Origin: Deltaproteobacteria bacterium RBG_13_43_22
GTDB lineage: Bacteria > Desulfobacterota > RBG-13-43-22
Reading direction: 5' to 3'
NCBI GenBank assembly: GCA_001797675.1
Contig: MGQB01000031.1
Location: forward strand, 1 to 64,000
Length of the DNA: 64,000 nt
The notes beneath the pieces are model-generated. The model did no database searches. It saw only the letters and a list, made by a program, of their open reading frames with translations, and was not told the origin of the DNA. Below, in pieces: positions 31,925 through 41,117 of this stretch. Position 1 is the first letter of the stretch. Every line of letters begins with the position of its first letter. The translations under genes and the position numbers were made by a program.

Positions 31925-33883
31925 ATGATAAATAATAGGAGAAAAAAAGTCTTTTTACCCATCTTCTCCATAGGTGCCTTCATTATACTGTTGGTCATTG
32001 TGGTGGGGTTCAACCGAATTCTGGAGGACCCCCGAATACATCTTCTAATCAATGAAGGGGGTGCGGAATGGATACGGTTTCCAGAGCCGTTCCGGTTACC
32101 GGTCCGCTGGTCGGAGCAACTGTCTACCTATTTTCGCTATCGCTTCGATGTCCAAATGGTCCCGGAAAAGGCCGTTTTGAACTTTCGTGTGATGAAAAAT
32201 GCTGTTATCTACCTGGATGGATCGGTTCTCCTTCGCACGACGGAGGGGAAATGGAAGGAACCACACCGTTTCGATATTTCCCGTTGGCTTAGCCTTGGTG
32301 AACACGAACTGATATTTGAGGTGTCGAATTTCAATGGTCATCCAGCCCTGATTGCCTATTCCGAGCAGTTGAGCATTTTCAGCGGTAGCCGCTGGGCGGC
32401 GAGCAAAGACCGCAGAGAGTGGTACCCGGCACTTTCAGTCGACCGTATCTCCCCTTTCAGCATCTCCCTCACCTTTCTCCGCGCCGACCGGGCCATCGGT
32501 TCTCTCTCCCCTCTTTTGCTCTCCATTTTTGTCTTTTTCTTTTTTTGGAGTCTCCGGTTGAACGACCACCTACCGCCATCGTGGATGAAAAAGGCATCAC
32601 TTTCCGCTGGCTCGGTCCGCTGGATAGTTCTGGGGGGGTGGCTGCTGCTTGCCTTTAATAATTTCTGGAAGATTCCGTTGGAAATGGGAATGGATTTCAA
32701 GGGGCATATGCAGTATATCCTCCATGTTGCTGAACATGGGCGTATACCGCTCGCAACGGCGGGATGGCAAATGTTTCAACCGCCCCTCTACTACCTTGTG
32801 ACGTCTTCTATTTATCAATTCATTGAACCACTTTTCAGCGCGGAGACCGTGATCCGCATTCTGAAACTCTTCCCTTTTTTTTGTGGCTTGATTCAGGTTG
32901 AACTCAGCTACCGTACGGTTAGGGTTGCCTATCCGGATCGGGAGGGTATGCAGGTGGTCGGGACCCTGCTGGGCGGACTGATCCCGATGAACCTTTACAT
33001 GTCGCAATCTTTGGGAAACGAACCCCTCGCCGGTTGTCTGACCGCCATGCTTATTCTGCTTGCTTTGCGCATTATCTCTCGCGTCTCAATAGCGAACAGG
33101 GAGAGCGCAATTCTGATGGGATTTGTGCTGGGACTCGCGTTGTTGACCAAGGCGACACCGATTTTAATTATTTTGCCCCTCTTATTTTTCATTTCTTCTG
33201 AAATTCTGAAAGGAAGCGCTACCCCGGGCGAGGGGGTCAGGCTGACTGTTCGTTTTATAGCAATTTTCCTTGGCATAGCCCTGACCGTTTCTGGATGGTA
33301 TTACCTGCGTAATTATTTAGAAATGGGAGGCCTCTTTATAGGAGGTTGGGATTCCTCCCGAGAAATTGTCTGGTGGCAGGATCCTGGATACAGAACACCT
33401 CGGCAATTTTATACTTTCGGGGTATCCCTATTTTATCCGGTTTTTTCATCGATTTTTGGGTTCTGGGACGGCATTTATTCCTCTTTCTGGTCCGATGCCT
33501 ATCTAAGCGCGTACACATTCAGCCGTCCCCCTTGGAACTACCGATTTATGCTGAGCGGTCTCTGGCTGTCGCTATTCCCCTCGGCGGCCATCCTAATCGG
33601 TTTTTTTTCTTCATTTAGAAAGAATCACGGCCCTGTTGTGCTGCTTCGTTTTTGCACGGCCTGCATCACCTTTTATCTGGTGGCGACGTTTTACCTTTTT
33701 CTGACTGTTCCCATTTGGAGTAACGCGAAAGCGAGCTATGCCTTGGGATTAATTCCCTGTTTTACGCTCATCGGTACTGAAGGATTCGATCTCTTGACTC
33801 GGCAGAGGTTCGTCAGGGCGGTTGCGTATGGTCTACTTGCCTGCTGGGCAGTTGCTTCTTACGTCTCTTACTTTGCGGTGTAG
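31925..33883 (+). CDS. Membrane glycosyltransferase with periplasmic beta-sandwich
   Basis: About 652 residues. A first membrane helix (FLPIFSIGAFIILLVIVVGF) is followed by a soluble stretch of about 170 residues with strand patterns of a carbohydrate-binding jelly roll (VLNFRVMKNAVIYLDG, ISRWLSLGEHELIFEVSNFN). About ten more membrane segments then carry ArnT-like features (AGWQMFQPPLYYLVTSSIYQ). The loop MGMDFKGHMQYILHVAEHGR is the acidic first loop. ATG 31925 is taken; GTG 31892 would add 11 residues. More GC-rich than the adjacent GT genes, so possibly acquired separately. Confidence 0.75.
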   Translation: MINNRRKKVFLPIFSIGAFIILLVIVVGFNRILEDPRIHLLINEGGAEWIRFPEPFRLPVRWSEQLSTYFRYRFDVQMVPEKAVLNFRVMKNAVIYLDGSVLLRTTEGKWKEPHRFDISRWLSLGEHELIFEVSNFNGHPALIAYSEQLSIFSGSRWAASKDRREWYPALSVDRISPFSISLTFLRADRAIGSLSPLLLSIFVFFFFWSLRLNDHLPPSWMKKASLSAGSVRWIVLGGWLLLAFNNFWKIPLEMGMDFKGHMQYILHVAEHGRIPLATAGWQMFQPPLYYLVTSSIYQFIEPLFSAETVIRILKLFPFFCGLIQVELSYRTVRVAYPDREGMQVVGTLLGGLIPMNLYMSQSLGNEPLAGCLTAMLILLALRIISRVSIANRESAILMGFVLGLALLTKATPILIILPLLFFISSEILKGSATPGEGVRLTVRFIAIFLGIALTVSGWYYLRNYLEMGGLFIGGWDSSREIVWWQDPGYRTPRQFYTFGVSLFYPVFSSIFGFWDGIYSSFWSDAYLSAYTFSRPPWNYRFMLSGLWLSLFPSAAILIGFFSSFRKNHGPVVLLRFCTACITFYLVATFYLFLTVPIWSNAKASYALGLIPCFTLIGTEGFDLLTRQRFVRAVAYGLLACWAVASYVSYFAV

Positions 33884-34087
33884 GTTTGCCTCGAATTTGG
33901 TTCGCCGGGAAACCGGTCGGGAAAGCAGTGTGATGTTGTCCCCTCATAGGTGGGATTGTCAAGGGTTCGCAATATCCCTCCGATGGCGGAACTTCACCCT
34001 TGCTACCTCAGATCTGTAGCATCCTCGGGTTATGCAACATCGAGGTAATTTTTGGAACATTAACCTTTTCATTATTTTCTGATAACG

Positions 34088-35962
34088 ATGCTAAATAGCC
34101 TTTTTCAACAAAGTATGAACCTTCTCCTTTTGGCCGGTTTTGTCTTTGTTACCATCGGTCTGGGAATGCTGGTATTAAAGAAGGTAAATGCACCCTCGGC
34201 CGATTTGGGTGAGTTGATTTTCTTTTCCATTGGTTTAGGCTTTGCGATTCTCGGATATTCTATATTCGTTTTAGGGATATTTCAGTTTCTGCATCCTGTC
34301 GTCTTATACGTACTCCTATCCTTTATTACCCTCTTATCTTTTTTCGGATGGTTCAATCCTCAATCTGTACCAGGCAGGCCAATGGTTTTCCGAATACCGA
34401 ATTCAAGAATAGAACAACTCGCCGTCTTGTTTCTTGGGTTGGTTCTTTTAGGAAGCTTTATTTTATCGCTAACGCCGGATCCCGGAAAGGATGCCCTGAT
34501 CTATCACCTGGCCGCACCCAAACTTTTTTTAAAACACAGGGGATTCTATTTTATATCCGGAAATATTTTTTCCAATTACCCGTTATTGAATGAGATGTTG
34601 TTTCTGATTGGTTTGTTTCTAAGAAACACAATACTGGCCAAAACAATACATTGGGTTGCTCTTCTCGGGATCCTTTTGGGGATTTGGCAATTTTCCAAAT
34701 CGAGGATCTCTCAAAATGACTTTCCTTTTCTCAGTATGTTGATTTTTTTGTCGATTCCCTCTGTTTTTATCGTTTCCCATATGGCCTACGTTGACCTTTT
34801 CATTACCTATTATTCCCTGGCCGCAGTTCTGGCTTTTTTACGCTGGCATGAGGAGAGGTCACCGGGATGGTTGGCATTGAGTGGTATTTTTTCCGGGTTA
34901 GCCCTTAGCAGTAAGTATACTGCTCTTCTGCTGCCTCTCTTGGGGTGTTTTGGGATTTTTTGGTCTTTTTACCGAGATCGAGTTTCCTGGAGGCCGGTGA
35001 TGAGGAGCCTTTTCTTGTATCTTGCTTTCACCGTTCTCTTAGGCTCCCCCTTTTATCTCAAAAACTGGATCATGACCGGAAATCCCTTTTATCCTTTTTT
35101 TTACGAGATTTTCGGGGGCAGGGGATGGGATACCGACCAGGCCAGATTATATGATTACTTTGTTTCGATTTTGGGCAGGGGGAGAGGGTTTTGGGATTAT
35201 CTGTTACTACCCTGGAATATAAGTTTGAGAGCAAAGATAGGCAGTCCTGAATTTGATGGGCTATTAGGACCAATCTTTCTGCTCACATTGCCTTTCTTGA
35301 TCGGAATCCGCCGAATTCAGATTCCAACCAAGATTATTTCAGGATATTGTATTTTCACCTTTTTGTTTTGGGCCTCTTCGGCCCAACAAATTAGGTACCT
35401 GATCCCTGTTTTTCCTCTCTTGTCTATACTGGTTGGTTATATTTTAACCCGTTATGAGCAAAAGAAGGTATTTTTACCTATCCTTTACTGCCTGATCCTG
35501 GGAAGTATGGCTTTCAACGGATTTTATATGATACGGGATTTTCTGGAAATCAAACCCATAGGGGTCGTTATCGGAACAGAGGACCGTGATTCTTTCTTGA
35601 GGCGAAGACTCCCCTCCTATGATATAATCAACTATATCAATAACAATGTACCGGAACGTTCCAGGCTATTTTTGATCTATATGAAGAACCGGGGCTTTTT
35701 ATTGGACCGGGATTATTATTCCGATTCCATGTTTGAATCCTATACCATCCAGAAGATCCTCACGAGATCCCTCTCAACAGAGGATGTTTATGCGGTTTTG
35801 AGGGACAAAGGATTCACCCATGTGCTTTATGATCTGAATTATATTTCCGGGAATCTGAGCACCTTTTCACCCGAAGAGAAAGAAAAATTTTTCGACTTTC
35901 AGAAAAAATACTTGACGTTGCAAAAAAATAAGGGTCCATATTATCTCTTCCGGCTTCGATAA
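34088..35962 (+). CDS. GT39/ArnT-like membrane glycosyltransferase
   Basis: A 624-residue polytopic protein. The loop LTPDPGKDALIYHLAAPKLF and GFYFISGNIFSNYPLLNEML follow the ArnT/PMT pattern of an acidic catalytic loop and an aromatic segment. About 12 membrane helices reach to about 490. A soluble C-terminal part (about 500-624) follows, with an S/Y-rich region. It ends two bases before the TMTC-like paralogue, so they are one operon. Substrate not known. Confidence 0.78.
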   Translation: MLNSLFQQSMNLLLLAGFVFVTIGLGMLVLKKVNAPSADLGELIFFSIGLGFAILGYSIFVLGIFQFLHPVVLYVLLSFITLLSFFGWFNPQSVPGRPMVFRIPNSRIEQLAVLFLGLVLLGSFILSLTPDPGKDALIYHLAAPKLFLKHRGFYFISGNIFSNYPLLNEMLFLIGLFLRNTILAKTIHWVALLGILLGIWQFSKSRISQNDFPFLSMLIFLSIPSVFIVSHMAYVDLFITYYSLAAVLAFLRWHEERSPGWLALSGIFSGLALSSKYTALLLPLLGCFGIFWSFYRDRVSWRPVMRSLFLYLAFTVLLGSPFYLKNWIMTGNPFYPFFYEIFGGRGWDTDQARLYDYFVSILGRGRGFWDYLLLPWNISLRAKIGSPEFDGLLGPIFLLTLPFLIGIRRIQIPTKIISGYCIFTFLFWASSAQQIRYLIPVFPLLSILVGYILTRYEQKKVFLPILYCLILGSMAFNGFYMIRDFLEIKPIGVVIGTEDRDSFLRRRLPSYDIINYINNNVPERSRLFLIYMKNRGFLLDRDYYSDSMFESYTIQKILTRSLSTEDVYAVLRDKGFTHVLYDLNYISGNLSTFSPEEKEKFFDFQKKYLTLQKNKGPYYLFRLR

Positions 35963-35963
35963 A

Positions 35964-37916
35964 ATGGGAAAAGAATCCTTTCAGAATCTGAATAACAAGG
36001 TATGGATCACTATGGTCTTGATTGGAATGACCTTGGTGGTCTATTTAAAAGTGGCGCGATACCAGTTTATCAATTTCGATGATGGACTATATGTCTTCAA
36101 TAATCCCAATGTTCAAGCCCCAGTGACTCTCCAAAGCTTCCTTTGGGCCTTTACCACCTTTCAAGCCGCTAATTGGCATCCGCTGACCTGGTTATCCCAT
36201 ATGCTGGATTTTCAAATTTTCGGTTTGAATGCCGGGGGACATCACCTGACCAGTTTGTTTTTTCATCTGGCCAACACCGTTTTGTTATTTCTTGTTTTGA
36301 GAAAAATGACGGGCGGACTTTGGCAGAGTGGAACAGTCGCAGCCCTTTTTGCCATTCATCCCCTCCATGTGGAATCAGTGGCACAAATTGCTGAGCGGAA
36401 AGACGTCTTAAGCACCTTTTTTTGTATCGTGACCTTGGGGGCTTACTTCTATTATGTGAAATGTCCCGGCATCTTAAGATATCTATGGGTAATTTTGTTA
36501 TTTTCCCTTGGTCTCATGGCTAAACCCATGTTGGTTACTCTTCCCTTTATTCTGCTCTTGCTGGACTTCTGGCCCTTAGGTCGATTCTCTTTCGGTGAGG
36601 GAATAAAAGGGCAGGACAAACTCGTCCCACTCGTTCAAAAGAGATCGAAGAAGTTTTCCCTTGTTCTGGAAAAGGTTCCTTTGCTTTTGCTTTCAGCCGG
36701 ATCGTCGTTGGTGACCTTTTATGTACAGCAAAGTACCGGCGCAGTAAATCAGGTCTTATCCTTGAGTCCTCGAATTTCAAATGCTATAAATTCTTATATC
36801 TGCTATCTATATAAAATGTTCTGGCCGCAGAACTTATCCTTTTTTTATGTCTATTCCACTTCCTTACCGATTTGGCAGATTATCGGAGCCGGGCTGATAC
36901 TGGGACTCATTTCCCTCGGGGTGGTTTGGAATTGGAGAAGATATCCCTATTTGATTGTGGGATGGTTATGGTATATTGGAACTTTGGTGCCGGTGATCGG
37001 TCTGGTACAGGTGGGTGGTCAAGCCATGGCCGATCGGTATACCTACCTTCCTTTAATCGGGATCTTTATTATGATCACCTGGGGGATACCGGATTTATTG
37101 GTTAGATTACCATACCGAAATATCGTTCTTGGTGTCATGGCCGGTGTATTCTTGCCGGTTTTAATCGGACTATCGTGGCTGCAAGTCGGTTATTGGAAGA
37201 ACAGCATTACTCTCTTTCAACACGCTATTAAGATCAACAACCAGAATTTCAAGGCCCATGATTTGCTGGGCGTTGCTTTAACGGAGCAGGGGAAATTTGA
37301 TAAAGCCCTTTTCCATTTTCAAGAAGCCAAAAGAATCAGACCTGGTTACGGTCCTGTTTATAATAATCTCGGGGTGGCCTTGGAAAAAAACGGAAAAACC
37401 GACGAGGCCGTGGCCCAGTACTTGGAGGCCTTAAAGGTTCAACCCTGGGCGCCGGATGTCCATTACAATCTGGGGATGATCATGCTCCACCAGGGGAAAC
37501 TCCAGGAGGCGGTTCTCCATTTTGAGGTGGCCTTGAAGACGAATAAAAATTATGCCGAAGCCTATAATGGTATTGGGGTGGCCTTTCAACAGCAAGGAAA
37601 GATTAAGGAGGCCATCTCCCAGTATTCAAAAGCTTTAAAGGTAATGCCTTTCTATCCCTTGGCCCATTATAATATGGGAACCGCTTTACTCGCTACAAAA
37701 AGGATGGATGAAGCCATCGAACATTTTGAGGAGACCTTGCGTCTTCAACCAAATTACTATAAGGCTTTAAATAATCTGGGATGGGCTCAAGCACAAAAAG
37801 GAAGGATCCCAGAAGCGATCCTCTCTTTTCAAAGAGCTTTAGCCATCAATCCCAATTTAAAAGAAGCTCAGGTGAGCCTTCGGATTCTGCTTCAAAAGAG
37901 AGGAGCCACTCCATAG
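35964..37916 (+). CDS. TMTC-like membrane glycosyltransferase with long TPR domain
   Basis: A 650-residue paralogue of the 28632 gene. It shares FINFDDGLYVFNNPNV, WHPLTWLSHMLDFQ, IHPLHVESVAQIAERKDVLS and AMADRYTYLPLIG. The TPR part is longer: about six repeats from 430 to 640 (for example FKAHDLLGVALTEQGKFDKA and VYNNLGVALEKNGKTDEAVA). The TPRs probably select protein acceptors. Translationally coupled with its neighbours (one base after the previous stop, three before the next start). Confidence 0.82.
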   Translation: MGKESFQNLNNKVWITMVLIGMTLVVYLKVARYQFINFDDGLYVFNNPNVQAPVTLQSFLWAFTTFQAANWHPLTWLSHMLDFQIFGLNAGGHHLTSLFFHLANTVLLFLVLRKMTGGLWQSGTVAALFAIHPLHVESVAQIAERKDVLSTFFCIVTLGAYFYYVKCPGILRYLWVILLFSLGLMAKPMLVTLPFILLLLDFWPLGRFSFGEGIKGQDKLVPLVQKRSKKFSLVLEKVPLLLLSAGSSLVTFYVQQSTGAVNQVLSLSPRISNAINSYICYLYKMFWPQNLSFFYVYSTSLPIWQIIGAGLILGLISLGVVWNWRRYPYLIVGWLWYIGTLVPVIGLVQVGGQAMADRYTYLPLIGIFIMITWGIPDLLVRLPYRNIVLGVMAGVFLPVLIGLSWLQVGYWKNSITLFQHAIKINNQNFKAHDLLGVALTEQGKFDKALFHFQEAKRIRPGYGPVYNNLGVALEKNGKTDEAVAQYLEALKVQPWAPDVHYNLGMIMLHQGKLQEAVLHFEVALKTNKNYAEAYNGIGVAFQQQGKIKEAISQYSKALKVMPFYPLAHYNMGTALLATKRMDEAIEHFEETLRLQPNYYKALNNLGWAQAQKGRIPEAILSFQRALAINPNLKEAQVSLRILLQKRGATP

Positions 37917-37919
37917 CCT

Positions 37920-38669
37920 ATGTATAAGGACAAAAAGGTTGTTGTGGTTATGCCAGCCTATAATGCCGCCCAGACTTTGCAAAAAACTTATGAAGAAGTT
38001 ATGGATCAAGGCGTTGTGGATCTAATCATTGTCGTCGATGACGGCAGTCAAGATGAAACCAGCACTATCGCCGACTCCCTGCCTCATACCAAGGTTTATC
38101 TTCACAAAAAAAATCTCGGGTATGGAGCCAATCAAAAATCCTGCTATCGGCTGGCCCTGGAGGAAGCCGGTGATATCATTATCATGGTCCACCCGGATTA
38201 CCAATATACTCCCAAACTGATTCCGGCCATGGCCTCTCTAATCGGGAATAATCTTTATCACTGCGTACTGGGGTCCAGGATCTTGGGCGGGTATGCCCTC
38301 AAGGGTGGGATGCCTTTTTGGCGATACCTTTCCAATAGATTTTTAACGCTTGCAGAAAACATCTTGCTGGGGGCAAAACTATCCGAGTACCATACCGGAT
38401 ACCGGGCCTTTTCCCGAAGCTTGCTGGAAAAAATACCTTTTGAAATTAATTCATTTGATTTTGTTTTTGATAATCAGATGCTGGCTCAAATTGTCTGGAA
38501 TGGCTATACCATTGCCGAGGTGAGCTGTCCGACAAGGTATTACGCTGAATCTTCTTCAATCAATTTCTTAAGGAGCCTCAAGTATGGGTTCGGCTGTTTA
38601 TGGACGGCCTTGACCTTCCGACTGGCCAGGATGAGAGTCATTCATTCCAGGAGGTTTTTACGAGGCTGA
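37920..38669 (+). CDS. GT2 glycosyltransferase, polyprenyl-phosphate sugar synthase-like
   Basis: A 249-residue GT-A enzyme: VVVMPAYNAAQTLQKTYEEV, the nucleotide-binding VVDDGSQDET, then IMVHPDYQYTPKLI in the DxD position and an acceptor segment SEYHTGYRAFSR. The fold and size match DPM1/polyprenyl-phosphate mannose synthases, which make the lipid-linked sugar used by GT39 and TMTC enzymes. There are no membrane helices of its own. Last gene of the cluster; it starts three bases after the TMTC-like gene. Confidence 0.85.
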   Translation: MYKDKKVVVVMPAYNAAQTLQKTYEEVMDQGVVDLIIVVDDGSQDETSTIADSLPHTKVYLHKKNLGYGANQKSCYRLALEEAGDIIIMVHPDYQYTPKLIPAMASLIGNNLYHCVLGSRILGGYALKGGMPFWRYLSNRFLTLAENILLGAKLSEYHTGYRAFSRSLLEKIPFEINSFDFVFDNQMLAQIVWNGYTIAEVSCPTRYYAESSSINFLRSLKYGFGCLWTALTFRLARMRVIHSRRFLRG

Positions 38670-38740
38670 GGGTTCCCCCCTGGAATGAAATCCTTCGTTC
38701 CCTTCCACGGGTGGTTGTTTGGATGAGGAATTGAGTTTGA

Positions 38741-39103
38741 TTAAGGACTGATTACTCCCGTAGAGGAAATGGAATAAGTGGTTGCCCCAGAGGCTGAATG
38801 AACGGTGGTCATGGATAATGAAGCCTCTGGGCCCAAGGTTCCGGCGAGGATCACATTGCCTGTTTGTGTGTAACCGTAGGAAACAAGATTGGCCAGGCCA
38901 GGGACCCCACCGGGATTGTCGGAAAAATAAGCCTGAGCGGCCGTGTAGGCATTTTTGATGTCCGATCTGGAGGCGGCATTAGACCCCTTCAGGCGGTAGG
39001 TATTAAACTGAGGAATGGCGATGGCTGCCAGGATGCCGATGATGGCGATGACGATCAATAACTCCACCAGTGTAAAACCTTTTTGATTTCTAAGGGATTT
39101 CAT
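38741..39103 (-). CDS. Type IV pilin-like protein, second of tandem pair
   Basis: A 120-residue major-pilin-like protein. The start ATG 39103 gives MKSLRNQKGFTLVELLIVIA, with prepilin peptidase cleavage between Gly9 and Phe10, Glu14 and the usual hydrophobic helix. The globular part is short and rich in Ser, Thr, Gly and Ala (TTVHSASGATTYSISSTGVI). It is about 63% identical to the pilin at 39295 in the aligned C-terminal part, judged by eye. It converges on the GT2 gene 70 bases away. Confidence 0.93.
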   Translation of the reverse strand: MKSLRNQKGFTLVELLIVIAIIGILAAIAIPQFNTYRLKGSNAASRSDIKNAYTAAQAYFSDNPGGVPGLANLVSYGYTQTGNVILAGTLGPEASLSMTTVHSASGATTYSISSTGVISP

Positions 39104-39225
39104 TTTTTTCGTCACGAAATTTTCGTTTTGAATTAAATTAACCGGTAAGTTACGCCTTATGAATCGTTTGGTCGAGGTTGCCTTACTTCCGGGAAACCTC
39201 CTCTGCTTTTTGCCTTTAGAGGCAG

Positions 39226-39267
39226 TCACCCATGAAATGAAAACGATCGGTTTCATTTCATGGGTGA
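39226..39267 (-). terminator. 17-base hairpin between the two pilin genes
   Basis: TCACCCATGAAATGAAA (39226-39242) is perfectly complementary to TTTCATTTCATGGGTGA (39251-39267). It lies 28 bases after the upstream pilin stop. Without a T-run it may be a processing or attenuation point that sets the ratio of the two pilins. Confidence 0.55.
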
Positions 39268-39294
39268 TTAATTAAACAGGGTAATAACGATTTA

Positions 39295-39669
39295 TTACGG
39301 GGTGATAACGCCCGCTGAAGAAACGGCATAACTTTGTGCATTGGTGGCGGAATGTACGGATGTCATGGCTAAAGAAGCTTCCGGTCCAAGGGTTCCGCCT
39401 AAGGTTACCCCTGAGCTTTGGTTATAACCATAAGCGGTTAGATCGGTGAGACCTGGGGTTGAACCCGGATGATCTGAAAAATAAGCTTGGGCAGAGGTAT
39501 AGGCATTTTTAGCATCCGATTTAGCAGCGGAATTGTATGCCCTTAATCGATAGGAGCTAAACTGCGGGATGGCAATGGCTGCCAGGATGCCGATGATGGC
39601 GATGACGATTAACAATTCGACCAGGGTAAAACCTTTTTGATTTCTTTTTTTGGTAAATTTTTGAATCAT
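39295..39669 (-). CDS. Type IV pilin-like protein, first of tandem pair
   Basis: A 124-residue prepilin: MIQKFTKKRNQKGFTLVELL, cleaved before Phe14, with the conserved Glu five residues after the cut. The mature part carries AYTSAQAYFSDHPGSTPGL and GGTLGPEASLAMTSVHSAT, close to the second pilin. It has GGAG nine bases before ATG 39669 and a sigma-54-like promoter 155 bases upstream. Short and Ser/Thr-rich, it is a plausible glycosylation target of the adjacent cluster. Confidence 0.93.
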   Translation of the reverse strand: MIQKFTKKRNQKGFTLVELLIVIAIIGILAAIAIPQFSSYRLRAYNSAAKSDAKNAYTSAQAYFSDHPGSTPGLTDLTAYGYNQSSGVTLGGTLGPEASLAMTSVHSATNAQSYAVSSAGVITP

Positions 39670-39824
39670 GATTATTTCTCCTTTTTTAATGTTTAAAAAT
39701 TTTTAATAAAGATTCGGTTTTTTTTTAATTTTCATTACCCATTTATTTCCCGATTTTTCACCTCCTTGTTAATTGGTCTTATCGTTTTGTCTTCCAATGA
39801 TGATTGCTTTGTTGTCTTTTAAAT

Positions 39825-39842
39825 ATGCAAGATCAATACCAA
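39825..39842 (-). promoter_or_regulatory. Sigma-54-like promoter of the pilin operon
   Basis: On the minus strand TTGGTATTGATCTTGCAT has GG and GC exactly ten bases apart, as in the -24/-12 consensus. It lies 155 bases before the first pilin start. Sigma-54 with a PilR-type activator controls pilins in many proteobacteria, which supports the reading. Confidence 0.5.
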
Positions 39843-40283
39843 AATAAAGGGAAAGTTTTTGAGAGAAATTTATCTGAAATATTAATTGGTTGAAAAATAG
39901 GGGGGGAAGAGGGGGTTTTGGTTGAAGCTGTTTTTTGACAAAAATTGTCCAGACAGGACAAAAAAATGTTAAGGCGAGATAGTCTTTGACAGGATAGACT
40001 CGGCAAGATGGACTTGCCCGGTAGGGGGAAGATAAGGTCGTCTTTCTCTATCCTGCCTTTGTCGGTGGCAAAATAGTTTTAAGGTCTCTGTTTAGCTTTT
40101 TGAAATACCTGTTTTTACCGCAGAGAGGAATATTTTTTGCTTTCCACTGAGGGAGCGGAAAGCAAAAACAGCTCTGTTCATTTGGTTGCCCCTCACAGGC
40201 AAATGAAAAGGCTTGTCTCTTCGTTCTTCGCGTCTTTGCGTTGAACAAAACTTTCTTTTCAATCACCTAACGTGTTATACGTT
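39843..40283. repeat. Spacer with ACCGCAGAG-type inverted repeats
   Basis: TTACCGCAGAGAGG near 40117 and CGCGTCTTTGCGTTGAA near 40228 are a degenerate inverted pair of the same repeat type as 24021/24656, here with no gene left inside. The first part of the spacer, 39843-40100, is AT-rich upstream DNA of the pilins. Confidence 0.45.
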
Positions 40284-41114
40284 TTAAGCTTTTTTGGCGA
40301 TGGTTTCTCCGAGTTCCTTAGATCTATTCGTAGCAGCTTCCACGGCATCCATCAAAATCCCGTGCAGACCGGCCTTTTCCAGGACATGCAGACCGTGAAT
40401 AGTGGTTCCTCCGGGAGAGGTGACCATTTCCTTTAATTGCGAAAGGGGCCAGTTCATCAGCCGGGCCATTTGACTGGATCCCCAAACCGTCTGGACGGCT
40501 AATTTTAAAGCGACTGATCGGGCCAGACCCATTTTGACACCGGCCTCGGTCAACCCTTCCAGGATAGTAAAGACGTAGGCCGGCCCGCTTCCCGAAAGAC
40601 CGGTTACGGCATCAAGTTGAGACTCTTCCACTCGCACCGTTTCTCCTATGGCCTTAAAGATGGATTCGGCCAGGTCCAGATCTTTTTCATTGGCCACGTC
40701 GTTTTTTGACAGGGCGCTGATGCCCGATAAGACCAGGGCCGGGGTATTGGGCATGACCCGGACGATTCTCGGAATCTTGGGAAAAAAACCAGCCAGGTAA
40801 GCCATGGGAACCCCAGCCGCAATCGAAATAAGTATTTTTTCCTTGGACCAGATAGAAGAAAGGGTTGAAAGGGCTTTGTCGATGTTTTGAGGTTTCACAG
40901 CCAGGATGATCGCCCGGGAAGAACGGATGACCTGGGGGGTGTCTTTGACGGTTTGGACCCCATACGTCCTTTTCAAGTAGGACAGTCGATCCTCAAGAAT
41001 ATCGCAGACCCGGCAATCGACCGGGGTCATGGTTTTACTGCTCAGAAGGCCTCGGATCAAGGCCTCGGCCATATTACCGCCGCCGATAAAACCCAGAGAA
41101 ATTTTTAGTTTCAT
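40284..41114 (-). CDS. proC: Pyrroline-5-carboxylate reductase
   Basis: Reduces 1-pyrroline-5-carboxylate to L-proline with NAD(P)H, the last step of proline synthesis. The 276-residue length is normal. The N-terminal Rossmann motif GFIGGGNMAEALIRGL, AVKPQNIDKAL, RVMPNTPALV and the C-terminal signature SGSGPAYVFTILEGL, then SPGGTTIHGLHVLE are all present. Ends three bases before the AI-2E gene in transcription order. Confidence 0.96.
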   Translation of the reverse strand: MKLKISLGFIGGGNMAEALIRGLLSSKTMTPVDCRVCDILEDRLSYLKRTYGVQTVKDTPQVIRSSRAIILAVKPQNIDKALSTLSSIWSKEKILISIAAGVPMAYLAGFFPKIPRIVRVMPNTPALVLSGISALSKNDVANEKDLDLAESIFKAIGETVRVEESQLDAVTGLSGSGPAYVFTILEGLTEAGVKMGLARSVALKLAVQTVWGSSQMARLMNWPLSQLKEMVTSPGGTTIHGLHVLEKAGLHGILMDAVEAATNRSKELGETIAKKA

Positions 41115-41117
41115 TGG

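Noticed and set aside
40048-40266. 72-residue minus-strand frame before proC
   Set aside because: It runs through an inverted ACCGCAGAG repeat and its translation is the usual product of that repeat.
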